DNA of 64,000 nucleotides, taken from positions 434,001 through 498,000 of the forward strand of contig NZ_JAGFNZ010000002.1 in assembly GCF_019448085.1 (NCBI RefSeq). The letters run 5' to 3'. The position numbers and the translations under genes are program-made. The notes under the pieces are model-generated. The model did no database searches and was not told where the DNA came from. It worked only from the letters and a program-made list of their open reading frames with translations. The stretch comes from Caproiciproducens faecalis (GTDB taxonomy: Bacteria > Bacillota > Clostridia > Oscillospirales > Acutalibacteraceae). Each line of letters opens with the position of its first letter. The first letter of the stretch is position 1. Shown here one piece after another: positions 8,172-18,800 of this stretch.

Positions 8172-8534
8172 TCAAGTTCCACCGAATACGGCAGAACCGG
8201 AAGCCATAACACATTGTCCATTTTGTCGATAAGCCTTTTGCTTGCATTTATTGCTACAATAAATACTATCTTTCCTTTTGGCATGAAACTTGTTACCACA
8301 AATTGGACATATCTTTTCTCGTTCTAATTCTTTACGCTGTTTTCGATTAGCAATCTTAGCATCATTGGTACATCGATAAGAACATTTTTTCGCATTTGGC
8401 AATCTAGAATAAAACACTTTACCGCACCATGTACAAGTGCATTTATATCCATATCCGTATTTCTCATATTCTTCTTTTAAAAATCCTTGAATATCTTCTA
8501 AATCCTCATACAAAGAATTTATACTTCCCTTCAT
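8172..8534 (-). CDS. Double zinc-finger protein
   Basis: 120 residues with two Cys4 fingers: CTWCGKVF followed by CSYRC (about 34-56), and CPICGNKF followed by CSNKC (about 76-97). The linker is very basic. Such tandem treble-clef-like fingers usually bind DNA or RNA. The upstream ribosome site is weak, so the exact start is less certain than the gene itself. It lies in the E1 replication operon between the DUF3102/ParB gene and the DUF5659-like gene. Confidence 0.72.
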   Translation of the reverse strand: MKGSINSLYEDLEDIQGFLKEEYEKYGYGYKCTCTWCGKVFYSRLPNAKKCSYRCTNDAKIANRKQRKELEREKICPICGNKFHAKRKDSIYCSNKCKQKAYRQNGQCVMASGSAVFGGT

Positions 8535-8606
8535 TTTTACGTTATGATTTTCAGTTCCGGCAAAATTGCCAGAACCCGTATTGGTAACATAAGTATACTT
8601 TTTGCT

Positions 8607-9356
8607 TTATATCCATCCGTGCTCATTTAGGCCATTCCAAGCTATGTCAAAATCATCTGAATGCAATTTCAAATTAGACGTTAAACAGTCACGCAACATC
8701 ATATCTTCTTTGGAATAATTTGCATTGTTAATGTATTTTTTGATATAGCAAGGTACTATTTTCATGTCTAAGTCTCTACACGCCCTAACACGCTGATGTC
8801 CAGATATAATAATATTATCTTGACTGATTAGAATTGGATCAACTATACCGCTTGTTTGAACTGATTTTAAAAAGTCAATCCATGCATTACCAATGATATT
8901 TTTAAAATATTTACTGTGTGCCAGCAGCGGTTTTAGCTTGTCAATTTCAATATCAATAACCTCTGTATTATTAACTGTTAATGACTCATCTTTTAAATTT
9001 CTTATTTCTTGCTGTATCTGCCTTGTCGTCATTGATTCTAGATTATTTTCTTTAATGAAGTTTTCACGTTTATCTGTTGGAACATCCAAAAGTAAGAATA
9101 GTTTTGTTGTTCCCAAATTAGAAAGCGATTGCGAATTTGAAAACTCTGTTGCAATTCTCATAAATTGGTTCGCGGTTCGTTGGCTGAAATTAATTTTTTC
9201 TTCTAGCCAATTACCCCATTCTCCATGATTAAGTTGCTCTTTTGCTTCAATCAATTTTTTTCCTATTTCTAATATGTTATTAGCCGTCTGTTCCTTTAGT
9301 TCAAATATCTCATTTTCAATTGTTTGGATTGTTCTGACTTGGATTTTATTTGACAT
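8607..9356 (-). CDS. DUF3102 and ParB-domain protein
   Basis: 249 residues. The N-terminal half (about 10-110) matches DUF3102: a helical stretch with IGKKLIEAKEQLNHGEWGNW and SQRTANQFMRIA. The second half is a ParB/Srx fold with SGHQRVRACRDL at about 185. ParB-like proteins of this kind bind or nick DNA, or use CTP, in plasmid and phage partition or replication. The start at 9356 is chosen because GGGAGG stands upstream; a frame extension before it lacks support. It directly follows the RNA polymerase gene and shares the ParB domain idea with the methyltransferase at 4144-5400. Confidence 0.82.
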   Translation of the reverse strand: MSNKIQVRTIQTIENEIFELKEQTANNILEIGKKLIEAKEQLNHGEWGNWLEEKINFSQRTANQFMRIATEFSNSQSLSNLGTTKLFLLLDVPTDKRENFIKENNLESMTTRQIQQEIRNLKDESLTVNNTEVIDIEIDKLKPLLAHSKYFKNIIGNAWIDFLKSVQTSGIVDPILISQDNIIISGHQRVRACRDLDMKIVPCYIKKYINNANYSKEDMMLRDCLTSNLKLHSDDFDIAWNGLNEHGWI

Positions 9357-9516
9357 TGATAGAGTTCCTCCCATATATTTTTTTCTGCAAGATAACAATT
9401 GTATCATCTTTCATTGTCATGCCCTCCTTTGTTTTTGTAAGAGGGAATGATACTTTTCCGCTCTTCGCCCCCTCAAGGCGCTAGCCGAGAGGGAACAAAA
9501 AGAGAAATACATAAAA

Positions 9517-12500
9517 CTATTTTTGTACTGTACAATCAATCTGTGCCGTGCGTTTTGTCTGATTGAAGATACGCTGGATAATCACTTTACCGCCGGAATA
9601 CTGTTTCAACTCATCGTGGTTGATGCCGATAATCTTCCCCGCTTCGTCCCAAAGTTGCGTATAGCCATTCACCAAATTCAAGCTGAGTATTGCACCTTCA
9701 AAAAAGCGTTCCGAAATATCATCCATCTTTACTCCCAAATCAAGACCTTTGCACAGCACATCTTTCAATTCAATTCGTAGCTGCGGTTCCTTTGACCAGT
9801 ATTCCTGTGGCACCGTAATATCGGAAATTTCGCAAATTTCATTTTGCTCGTAGTGGCGCTGTTCAGTGGATGCAGCATAATACTGGTCAAGCATCGTGAA
9901 ATCATAATTTGAACTTTGAGCGTGAGAAACATCAATCTTTTCTTTGTCTTGATTGAGCCAAAGGTGATAAATCAACCCTTCCGGGAACATCCATGCAAAA
10001 TTCCAGTTCTTCTCCCAACGCAGGTCTGGTTTCTCTTTATTGTTCTCTTTGGAATATTTGTACGCATAATTCACAGCAGCCTGCGCCACTATGGACTGAT
10101 TAGAGCATAATTGATAGATTTTCTCTCTCGTCTCTTGATTCAACTCTGAATATTCTTGGCGTTTTAGTTTTCTCTGCTCTTTTGCATTATCGCTCTTAGA
10201 ATAAGCATCAATTTTTTTATACTTTTTAATGATAGCTTTAAAGGCACTGTGATACTCTAAAAAATGCGATTCTAATTTCTGCTCGAATTCTCTGACAATA
10301 TTACAACCCAAATTTGGGTTCAGAAGCAGGCCGGTTGTATTGTAAACCAACTGCGCCTCTTTTCGCTTTTTTGTGTTTGCATTAATTTGCTCTTTAATCC
10401 ATGAATCATAATGAGAGAGAATTGCATCTGCAAACCAATCGAGAGGACTTAGGTAGTCCAAATCATACGACCACTTATTTCCTCCACATTTGTAGCATAA
10501 AAACTGGGGTTTCTTTTTATAGCTATACTGAAATGAGTCACTAATTGAAACTGCTAATCCGCTTTTACTTGCATCAATTTGAAGTCCTTGCAAATACTTT
10601 CCGTATCGGATTGCATACTGATATTTCTGAGGATTCTTTTCCGTAATCATACGGTTTTCCGCTTGGGAAGTCATATCGGTTATGTGACCGGTCTTATCGT
10701 CGGCTTTTAAGATAAAATCAACGACCGCTTTTTTATCATATGGAATCGGATCAGCAGTACCCTTGTCTGCAAAGTTAATTTGCGGTAGAGCTGGAATCAA
10801 AAAATTTGAAAAAGTTACTTTCCCCTTAGCTTTTAACTTTTCCAGCATCTCGGTTCTTGTCTTCATCAGCCGTTCATAAACACAAATTTCAGGATTTTCT
10901 TTTAGCGTTACATTTTTAAAAAAAGAAAGCCACGATACATCAGTTTGCCTGTAATCTGTTTTTGTGGAAAACAGGCAGATTTTATCTCCATCATAGTCCA
11001 TATTCATTTTAGGCATAAACAGGCCTTCGCCGAACTGAATGATATGCCTAAGATGATTTGTCCATTTGCCATTATCCGGCTCAAAATTAATTTCAGCAGC
11101 TTCGGAGTAACTAGTTACCGGATTACGCATCCCGATATAGAGTCCCTGTGCCTCTCCCATAAAGGCTTGATTTTTAGGAACAATCTGTTGTATTTTTTTC
11201 ACATCTCTGTGAATTGCCCACTCTATTAATGTTGGAATATGACAGGTAACAAAATGATAAGTACATGGCATATAGATTTTCCCAAGGCGCATATCATCAA
11301 TTAAATATTCAATGCGCTCCAGAATTTTCTTACGCACATAGGGGTCAAAAACCATATTTTTATTTAGCTTGATTGCCTGAATAATCGGCTCCTCCCAGTT
11401 CTCGTTGGTATCAACAGAATCTTCTCCATCTTCATCAGAATCCTCTGTCTCAGTTTCTTTTTCCGAATCATCATCGTCTGCTTCTTCAGATTTAGCCGCT
11501 ATGGTATCATCTTCCGGATTATCATCGTCAGGCAGAATTTCTTCCGCTGATTTCTTTTCGTCCTGAAGCATGTGTAAAAAAGCAAGCAAATATTTTGCTT
11601 TTTCCCAGTCAACTTCACCTTCATCGGAATAAATACTGATTGCCCGATTGATCATATTGCATTCATCTTGCGCAAACAGGGGAAGTGTAAACCAGCTGAG
11701 TTTGAGTGCCAGTAGCATCTGATATGTGATCTTCGTGTATTGGGAGTGGGGGACATGTACATAGTTGGCGATACCGAATGCGTCATATCCATATTTTTTA
11801 ATGAGAGATTTATATTCTGTCATGTTATTGAACAGGCATCCATCCTTGTTTTCTGTTTCTCCCTTTTCAAGAAAAGCCTTAAAGCAGCTCTTTGTCATGA
11901 GAATATCTATCTTATCTGACTGGTGAGTCTCTCCGAAAATATCAGTAATGCTTGCTGCGTTCTTCTCTTTCAGCCAATAATGCAATTTAACAATACTGAA
12001 GAATGCTTTGCAGTAAGGAAAGCGAAGCTGTCCGCCTTCTGATTTCAAATCCATGTTTAACAGTTTCGCAAAACTTTCATCCATCAGGGCAGTACCATCG
12101 GCAAAATTGAGCGGGACATCTTTGACTTCTTCAACAAAATCGATACCTGTTGTCATCCGATTTACCGGAAATTCAAATTCATCTGGAATTGGTTCACACT
12201 GTTCCTTTGTGTAGCAGGGATTTGATTTATATAGCTTTTTGGCAAAAACTCTACTGACAGGTTTATCTGCCTGCTCTACTTTTGGACGTAACCCTTCCTT
12301 TTCCCATTGTGAAATTGTTCTTTCTGTTTCCTTGTTGCCGCTTTTCCGTTTTGGAATCTCTTTATCTTTGGCTTTTTGTTTTCCAGATGCCAAAGTTTCA
12401 TAATATGTGTTAATTGCTCCAAGCTGTTGGAGGTAATCTTGATATTGTTTTTCCTCTTCCGGCGTTCGCTGATAGTCTGTGTTATATACAATTTTATTAC

Positions 12501-13020
12501 CGCTGATGTCATATTCCAAATCTTCAATAACACAGATGTCAAGGTTATCAATGTAATCGCTGATATCAAAAAGGTTGCAGGAAGTAGTCATCAACGCAAC
12601 TGCCGTCAGACATTTGCCCTGAACTCCCATTTGGGGTTTCTTTCCTAACGTCATCATTTCTACGACTTGATCATAAATGCTTGAATCCACATAATACTGC
12701 TTGCAAGTTTTATGCTGGCTACTGCTCAGGGAGCAATCAAGGAATACAAACTTTTTCTCTCCCAATGTCACTCCATCATTTAAGATATGGGCTAAAACCT
12801 CTTTCTCACCCTTTTTGGCATTTCTTCCTGTTTTAATGCTGATTACATTTTTCAAGGCCTCGGAATCGGGTGACCACTTCTTTTCGATCATATGGAACAG
12901 AAAATTCTCACTTTGCTTTACTGGAGCACCTTCACCGCTCATGGAAAATGTACCATCTTTGTCCGCTATGTCGCTAATACTGAACTGCCGAATTACATAC
13001 TGTTTTCTTTTTGTTGACAA
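9517..13020 (-). CDS. Single-chain DxDGD RNA polymerase (YonO/QDE-1-like), E1 copy
   Basis: 1167 residues. The key motif is MNMDYDGDK at about 673-681, the metal-binding Asp-x-Asp-Gly-Asp of two-barrel RNA polymerases. About 40 residues earlier is RNPVTSYSE; Arg-Asn-Pro at this distance is also seen before DxDGD in eukaryotic RNA-dependent RNA polymerases of the QDE-1/RDR group. The other copy (49436-52666) has RNPLCAYSE and ADCDGDA in the same order. A very acidic insert lies at about 485-545 and a CYKC zinc-knuckle-like pair near 840. YonO of phage SPbeta is the known phage example and transcribes late genes, so this is probably the element's own transcriptase. The start is TTG with AGGAGG, next to a long palindrome. 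Confidence 0.72.
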   Translation of the reverse strand: MSTKRKQYVIRQFSISDIADKDGTFSMSGEGAPVKQSENFLFHMIEKKWSPDSEALKNVISIKTGRNAKKGEKEVLAHILNDGVTLGEKKFVFLDCSLSSSQHKTCKQYYVDSSIYDQVVEMMTLGKKPQMGVQGKCLTAVALMTTSCNLFDISDYIDNLDICVIEDLEYDISGNKIVYNTDYQRTPEEEKQYQDYLQQLGAINTYYETLASGKQKAKDKEIPKRKSGNKETERTISQWEKEGLRPKVEQADKPVSRVFAKKLYKSNPCYTKEQCEPIPDEFEFPVNRMTTGIDFVEEVKDVPLNFADGTALMDESFAKLLNMDLKSEGGQLRFPYCKAFFSIVKLHYWLKEKNAASITDIFGETHQSDKIDILMTKSCFKAFLEKGETENKDGCLFNNMTEYKSLIKKYGYDAFGIANYVHVPHSQYTKITYQMLLALKLSWFTLPLFAQDECNMINRAISIYSDEGEVDWEKAKYLLAFLHMLQDEKKSAEEILPDDDNPEDDTIAAKSEEADDDDSEKETETEDSDEDGEDSVDTNENWEEPIIQAIKLNKNMVFDPYVRKKILERIEYLIDDMRLGKIYMPCTYHFVTCHIPTLIEWAIHRDVKKIQQIVPKNQAFMGEAQGLYIGMRNPVTSYSEAAEINFEPDNGKWTNHLRHIIQFGEGLFMPKMNMDYDGDKICLFSTKTDYRQTDVSWLSFFKNVTLKENPEICVYERLMKTRTEMLEKLKAKGKVTFSNFLIPALPQINFADKGTADPIPYDKKAVVDFILKADDKTGHITDMTSQAENRMITEKNPQKYQYAIRYGKYLQGLQIDASKSGLAVSISDSFQYSYKKKPQFLCYKCGGNKWSYDLDYLSPLDWFADAILSHYDSWIKEQINANTKKRKEAQLVYNTTGLLLNPNLGCNIVREFEQKLESHFLEYHSAFKAIIKKYKKIDAYSKSDNAKEQRKLKRQEYSELNQETREKIYQLCSNQSIVAQAAVNYAYKYSKENNKEKPDLRWEKNWNFAWMFPEGLIYHLWLNQDKEKIDVSHAQSSNYDFTMLDQYYAASTEQRHYEQNEICEISDITVPQEYWSKEPQLRIELKDVLCKGLDLGVKMDDISERFFEGAILSLNLVNGYTQLWDEAGKIIGINHDELKQYSGGKVIIQRIFNQTKRTAQIDCTVQK

Positions 13021-13032
13021 TAAAAAGCCTCC

Positions 13033-13098
13033 TAAATTAAATTTTTGTAAACCAACCAGGCCTACACCGAAACCGGTATAAGCCTGAAATTTAATTTA
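13033..13098. other. Long palindrome at the RNA polymerase ribosome site
   Basis: Two perfect 12-base arms (TAAATTAAATTT and its complement) enclose an inner stem (AGGC/GCCT and a CCG/CGG pair). The right arm on the minus strand runs directly into the AGGAGG ribosome site of the polymerase gene. It could be an operator, a cruciform or a translation control hairpin. Confidence 0.6.
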
Positions 13099-13362
13099 AG
13101 AGGAATTTATAAAATTCATCTTTGCAGACCCCCTATCGTTTTATGTAAACAATAGAAAGGGAATTTGCTGTAACGATATTTGATCTGCCTTATTCAATTT
13201 TAGGAATCTAATTATGTATTCGAGATAGAACATAAAGTAAAATACACTTTATGCCTTCTCATATCGAAACAGTTTTTGACTATATTCGACTTTTTTATTA
13301 TAAGTCCAACATTTACCAGTTGTCAATAGGATTTTTAAAAATTATATCAGAGCAAAAAGAAA
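13099..13362. other. AT-rich intergenic stretch upstream of the E1 RNA polymerase
   Basis: No gene is seen. It separates the terminator of the defence operon from the polymerase leader, so the polymerase promoter should lie here. On the minus strand TTGACAACTGG (about 13313-13323) and AT-rich boxes downstream are candidates, but no pair is clear enough to name. Confidence 0.4.
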
Positions 13363-13389
13363 CCCCGGCTACTCTATTGGTAACCGGGG
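13363..13389 (-). terminator. Terminator of the E1 defence operon
   Basis: CCCCGGTTAC and GTAGCCGGGG pair on the minus strand, followed by TTTCTTTTTG. It lies six bases behind the stop of the CoiA-like gene and closes the four-gene operon. Confidence 0.85.
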
Positions 13390-13394
13390 CGAAC

Positions 13395-14606
13395 TTATGA
13401 CTCTATTTTCTTGGCTTGTTCTAGCACATGCTCAAACACTGCTAGATATTTTCGTATCTCTGGTGTTCTTTCCTTTGTCTTGGCACGCTCATAGAGCTGC
13501 AAAAATATAGCAAGTTCATTATCATCACATTCATACACCTTACTAATCAGCATTTTTACAGCAGATACATTCTCATGGGCAGCAGATTTTAATTTATTTG
13601 CAAAGTCCTTTTCTGTCCACGCAGAATGTAATTTTACCGTTACCGGATAATACGTTCTCGGAATAGAAATTTTTTGTAAACAAAAAGGCTCCTCCTGCTC
13701 TATATGTACCAATTTTCTTTTTGGCCTTTGGATATTACCCTCTTGCTGCCGTTCTTGCTTTAAACGTTTTATTTTTTCTTCTCTTTGTTTTCGTGCTTGC
13801 CTTCTTAATTCGTCCTGTTTGATGAAACCTTCAAGCGCGACAGTTTTCTGCGTCTTCCAATCCTTAAAGCTCTGCCCAAAACCTATCGCAGACAAATTTA
13901 TATTCTCAAATATAAGATTATCCAACGGGAATTGAAAAGAAAATATATTATGATCGCTGATACCGATTACATCGGCTCCTTGATAATTATATGTATCCTG
14001 ATCCAAGGCATAAATAACAAATTGCTGTGTACCTTTATCTACTACAATGGCTGAATGAGTTTTTGATTCATTCAATTGAAACCGTTTAATATAGTAAAAA
14101 TCCTGTTCATGGCGGCATTCCCCAACATCATCAACTGTAACCCACTCAACCTCAATATTACGTTTCCGATATGCATTTGTTAGAGTCGTAAGGGTTTTAG
14201 ATGTTGTTTTTTTATCTCCAAATTCTATTGCGATTTGCTGGTTATTTGATTGCTTAAGCAAAATGGGCGTAAAATGCTTAGGGAAAATTTTAACGTCCAT
14301 GTCCACAGATAATCCCGCATTGATATTTCCTTTAAAATGGTTATAAATATTTCTTTTAACTTCTTTCCACGTATCAGGAGTATCCCGATCATAATCATCA
14401 TAGTCACATTGCCGATGATCAGGTAAGTGGGCAAAATGTGCGCTTCGTTTTTCGCCTCTTTTAAATACAACCGTTTGACCACATTCAGGGTCAAAACACA
14501 GCAACTGTCTTTCTCTGCTTTTTTCCCTGATTTCAGTTTCATCTATATATCCCTTTGAAACATCCATGGCATAGATAATCCGACCATCCAGCAAACATTT
14601 TTCCAT
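13395..14606 (-). CDS. CoiA-like nuclease-family protein in the E1 defence operon
   Basis: 403 residues. The N-terminus has the CoiA signature: a Cys-x4-Cys element (CFDPECGQ, about 37-44) and SAHFAH (about 55-60), followed by a stretch IAIEFGDKK (about 126) and a Tyr-Arg helix as in the CoiA nuclease domain. A basic coiled segment (about 265-290) precedes a C-terminal part of unknown fold. CoiA is best known as a competence factor, but CoiA-like proteins also occur in mobile elements. Here it is the last gene of an operon with two or three likely nucleases, so a defence role is more likely. A second family member starts at 63554. Confidence 0.75.
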   Translation of the reverse strand: MEKCLLDGRIIYAMDVSKGYIDETEIREKSRERQLLCFDPECGQTVVFKRGEKRSAHFAHLPDHRQCDYDDYDRDTPDTWKEVKRNIYNHFKGNINAGLSVDMDVKIFPKHFTPILLKQSNNQQIAIEFGDKKTTSKTLTTLTNAYRKRNIEVEWVTVDDVGECRHEQDFYYIKRFQLNESKTHSAIVVDKGTQQFVIYALDQDTYNYQGADVIGISDHNIFSFQFPLDNLIFENINLSAIGFGQSFKDWKTQKTVALEGFIKQDELRRQARKQREEKIKRLKQERQQEGNIQRPKRKLVHIEQEEPFCLQKISIPRTYYPVTVKLHSAWTEKDFANKLKSAAHENVSAVKMLISKVYECDDNELAIFLQLYERAKTKERTPEIRKYLAVFEHVLEQAKKIES

Positions 14607-14640
14607 TACACGTCACCACCAAAAAGCATCCGTTAATCGC

Positions 14641-15429
14641 TTATTTCCAAAGTCTTGTATACTTCCCATTTCCATTGAATTTGATTAATCCAAGGTCACG
14701 CAGTTCCTGAAGATTTCTTCTAATGCTAAAAGGTATTGTGTTGTTATTTGGATATGCTTTTTGAAATGTATTCTCATATTCATAAACATCGGCAAGAGAA
14801 AAGTTCATATCTCCAAATGCATCTATGACACGAAAAGTGATGCTCTGCCAACCGGATAACTGAGATATGATCCTATACTTATCAACGTCTAATACCTTGT
14901 CCTCTGATACTTCCGGTGGCATAAAGGCACACGGTTCTTTATATTCCGGCAAATTATTAAGAATACGAGTGATATGTTGAATTTTTTCAACATCAATCTT
15001 CCCGGTGGCTTCATCACTGCATATACTTTCAAAATCACTGTTTACCTGTTTAATAAGAGGGGGTTCATCAAATAATACGCCATATTCAATATTTTTTTCA
15101 AAACCGGAGTATGTAAGATTTGCCGATGTTATAATGGCATACTTCTTATCAAATAAATAGACTTTCGCATGCAACCGCTGGCTATTAAATACACTCCCAT
15201 TATGCTCGTTGACCAGTTTGACCGCGTCAATATCTGAGGATTTCTTATAAAAATTATTCAGATTGAAAGTCGTCAGCAATTTTAGTGAACTTGAATTTTG
15301 TTTCTGCTGCAGTAAAGACGATATAATTGATGTTTTGACATAGGGTGCGCACAATTCAATTGAGGTATGGCTGTCACATACCAGTTGCATAAATAAATCT
15401 TTTATGGGACTATTTAATACTTGAACCAT
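14641..15429 (-). CDS. Phospholipase-D-type nuclease with DRP-like winged helix
   Basis: 262 residues. The first 150 form a PLD-fold domain with one HKD-like motif: HAKVYLFDKKYAIITSANLT at about 91-110. The last 70 (about 190-262), with SLADVYEYE, PNNNTIPFSIRRNLQ and LRDLGLIKF, match the winged-helix domain found at the end of Dam-replacing protein/DpnI-type restriction enzymes. One HKD motif per chain suggests a dimer, as in BfiI-type nucleases. The combination of a PLD nuclease and a DNA-binding DRP domain suggests a restriction-like enzyme. It starts five bases behind the stop of the Mrr-like gene. Confidence 0.8.
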   Translation of the reverse strand: MVQVLNSPIKDLFMQLVCDSHTSIELCAPYVKTSIISSLLQQKQNSSSLKLLTTFNLNNFYKKSSDIDAVKLVNEHNGSVFNSQRLHAKVYLFDKKYAIITSANLTYSGFEKNIEYGVLFDEPPLIKQVNSDFESICSDEATGKIDVEKIQHITRILNNLPEYKEPCAFMPPEVSEDKVLDVDKYRIISQLSGWQSITFRVIDAFGDMNFSLADVYEYENTFQKAYPNNNTIPFSIRRNLQELRDLGLIKFNGNGKYTRLWK

Positions 15430-15433
15430 GCCA

Positions 15434-15898
15434 TCACCTTATCATAGTAATATTTAAATTTTCCTTTACCATTTTCAAAAAATCTTTTCCATTAACTATA
15501 TCTATATCAGTCCTCGCAAAATCTACACATTTTGAGAACTTCAAGTTAAAATAAGTGAAAATTAGGTAGTTTCTGCTAGCTACAGTGTGCAATATTTCAA
15601 TATCCTCTTTTGCTAATTCTCTATTTTCAAATAGACATCCTACACCAAACTCCTCGGAACTTCTGTAACATTGGAGAGCAAAAAAGCCTTTATTCTCCTC
15701 TACATTGCATGATTTTAAGCCCAATTTAGCTATCAATCTCTTAACTAAACTTATAAAATCGCTTTTTGTAATTAAAAGAGTTAAATCTGTAGAATCATCA
15801 CTTATTTCCTTGCTTAATAGAACTGGCGGTTCTTCAGATATCCCCTGATCCTTCTGTGTTCTGGTGCAAGTTCCTAGTTCTTCTTGATCAAACTTCAT
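15434..15898 (-). CDS. Small Mrr-like restriction-fold protein
   Basis: 154 residues. Its pattern, FFALQCYRSSEEFGVG, then a long helix IEILHTVASRN, then IFTYF and a C-terminal VNGKDFLKMVKE, follows the layout of Mrr-type restriction domains (core strand, helix, strand, and the IxxIxGxxL end). The usual catalytic Gln-x-Lys appears as QCY, so it may be inactive or only bind DNA. The start at 15898 is chosen over an earlier ATG because AGAGGTG stands before it. It overlaps the end of the large helicase gene by about ten bases, so the two are probably translationally coupled. Confidence 0.55.
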   Translation of the reverse strand: MKFDQEELGTCTRTQKDQGISEEPPVLLSKEISDDSTDLTLLITKSDFISLVKRLIAKLGLKSCNVEENKGFFALQCYRSSEEFGVGCLFENRELAKEDIEILHTVASRNYLIFTYFNLKFSKCVDFARTDIDIVNGKDFLKMVKENLNITMIR

Positions 15899-18800
15899 TT
15901 TCAGCACCTCTTGTAATTACTTTGTCACTAAGAATATTTACTTTTTGTTGAGCATCAAGTTTATCTAATGCCAATTGTAATGCTTGCGTAATATTTCCAC
16001 CGGTACGGTTAAACCCATATATTCTTGCAGTTGCTACAAACAGGTCGTCTTTCTTTATTCCAAAACTTTTATCAGCAATTTGATACATTGCTTCTGCCAA
16101 TTCTTCAGTTGAAATATAAGAAATTGGTCTACTTCCACTTTCACCATCAGGAATTTGCACATCTGCTTCATCTACACCTACAGGCCAACAAAAAACATTT
16201 TTCTGAATTATTTCATTCTTCAATTTACCATTCAAAATAAAGTTTACATAAGCTCGAACTTTGCTCGTAGCCTTTTGGTTGCCAAAAAGAATTGCAACTC
16301 GTTTACATAAAAGTTCGAAGTGGATTGGATACTCATTTTGAATAACATATCTTAGAATATTTCCACAATAAGTAGCATCATCATCCAAATTTCGTTTGAT
16401 ATCAAATATATTGGTTTCCTTGTATATTTTAAACCCATATAGTTCTGCTTGGCTTACATCTGGATTAATCTCATCCGGACTTTTTTCTTCAATATAGGCA
16501 TTTTCATCAGTTTGCGGTTCGGAAATATCCTCTTCTAAAAAGTCACCTTCAGAAAAGGACGCCATTGCGTTCTCTATATTTTCAATTAGCTTGCGACCTT
16601 CCGTATTTTGATCTTTAATCCAATCTGTTGACCAAATACGATAAATTTTCCAGCCTATATTTTCAAGAACCATTTGTCTAAGCCTATCGCGCTCTCTTGC
16701 AGTCCTGGCTGAATGATAAGTTGCTCCATCACATTCAATACCCAAAACGAATCGACCGCTTAAACTTGGGTGCCTGATTGCCATGTCTATACGGAATCCT
16801 GAACATCCAACCTGTGTGGCAACATTGTATCCATTTGCAACAAGAAAGTCATATACAGATTCTTCAAACGGCGACTCAACATTAACGCTATCTGGAACTT
16901 GTAATTCGTTCACAATAGCAGACTTTCCATTGATTGCAAAATCAATATATGAACGCAACATTTTTGCTCCATCCGAAGTTACTTCAGCGCTTATATCGGT
17001 TGGAAGTATTGATCCAACTAATTTCACATTATACTTTGCTCTTGTAATAGCAACATTTAATCTGCGATATCCCCCCGACTTGGTAAGTGGGCCAAAATTC
17101 ATATACATAATACCATTTTGATCTTTTGCATAACCAATACTGAGAATAATAGTATCGCGTTCATCACCCTGAACATTTTCTAGGTTTTTAATAAAGAAAG
17201 ATTCTTCTTTTTCCTCATTGAAAAAATCTTCATAACGTTGGTCTTTCAGCCTAATCTGTCTAATTGCAGCTTCCACCGCTTGCTGCTGCGAGCCGCTAAA
17301 AGTAACAACACCCAGTGAGCGTTGGGGGAATTTTTGAAAATGTTGAAATACAATTTCAGCTACTTTCTGTGCTTCGACTTGATTATCTCGCTTTCCGCTA
17401 CGATCATAAATACCATTTGATACATAGACATACTCGACTCCAACATCATGTTCTCGTTCAATACTGGAAGGAAACGTTACAAGATTTTTATAAATCTTTG
17501 CATTTGAAAAAGCAATTAAATCTTCATGGCGGCTTCTGTAATGCCATAGCAGAGACCGTTCTGGCAACACAGTTAATGCTTCATCAAGAACAGATTCATA
17601 CGAATCGGAATCATCATCCTCTTCTTCTGTCTCTGTGTCATAATCAACATCTGTTTTGCTAGCGCTGAAAAAGTTAGTAGGTGGCAGTTGTTTATCGTCT
17701 CCTGCAATTATTACTTGTGAACTTCTATAAATTGCACCGACTGCCTCTTCTGTACATATTTGTGAAGCCTCATCAAAAACAACGACGTCAAATTTATAGG
17801 TATCGGCATCTAAAAAAAGACTAACCGACAGTGGAGACATCATTAAACATGGTTTGAGTGTTATCAGTAGATTGGGAATTGCTGCAAACAATTTACGAAT
17901 CGGCATAATTCTACGCTGCTTTCGTAATTCTCGTTTCAATATTCCTATTTCATCTACTGAAGATGTTGGTCTATTAACATCAGGCAATTGAGAAGCCAAA
18001 CGCTCTTTGACTCTTAGTCTTGCTATTCTCATTTGGTTCATATCAAGTTTCTGAAACTCGCCAATGGTTTGCTCAAAGTTATTGCGTCTAAATGATGCAA
18101 TTGCCGGTTTCTTTTCAATCATTGCATCTAGCCATAATCTGTAAAACCGTTTTAAAAATATTGGAAGAATCATTTTGCGGTCAATATGCTGATCGGTAAT
18201 TTGTGAGGTATAATCGTCCAACCCAACTTCTTTACATTTCTCACGGCAATTTCTAAAATCAATCCATTCCTCTAGCTCTGCCAAATTATTCACACAAGCT
18301 TTCGCTCTTTCTGATAAATCTGGCAGGTACATAGAATTAAAATCTGCCTTTGTGTCATCAAACAATGAAAGAAAATATTTGTATTCGTTCTGTATTGCAC
18401 TATACCGCTCCGTTAAAGTTATTTTACTAGACTTTGCTTTTAGGACGGCATCTGCAGACGAGCATATAGAATTGATAAAAGCATCTGGTAAATTATAATT
18501 TTCCTTTAATTCTCTAAATGATTTCGCCCAAATCAATGCATTTATAACATTTTCCCAATCAGTATGGATCCCATTAAAAAAGAAGTCAAAATTGTCTCTA
18601 AGGCTGTTTTCTCTCAAAGCTACTTGCGTATCAATATCTTGATATCTGGATAAATATTTAAATCCATTCAAAACATTCTTACATGAGCAATTTTCTTTAC
18701 TTACGCCAGACATTTCACGATAAAGATCATAAAGTTTGGTAAGGTATTCTGATACCTGTTTTGTTTTTTCAATTATCACTTCATAGCTGGTTTCAGCTAC

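Noticed and set aside
9408-9440. A 20-odd codon frame behind AAGGAGGGC before the DUF3102/ParB gene
   Set aside because: Too short and without similarity to judge; it overlaps the next gene's start and may only be a leader.
9520-9535. TTGTACTGTA, also found before terL, as a polymerase-specific promoter motif
   Set aside because: Here it lies in the last codons of the polymerase gene and has no flanking similarity with 1120-1135; chance match.
9517-13020. Housekeeping RNA polymerase beta' subunit
   Set aside because: It lacks the beta' zinc and clamp motifs, the DxDGD context differs (no NADFDGD), and it sits in a mobile element with a second diverged copy.
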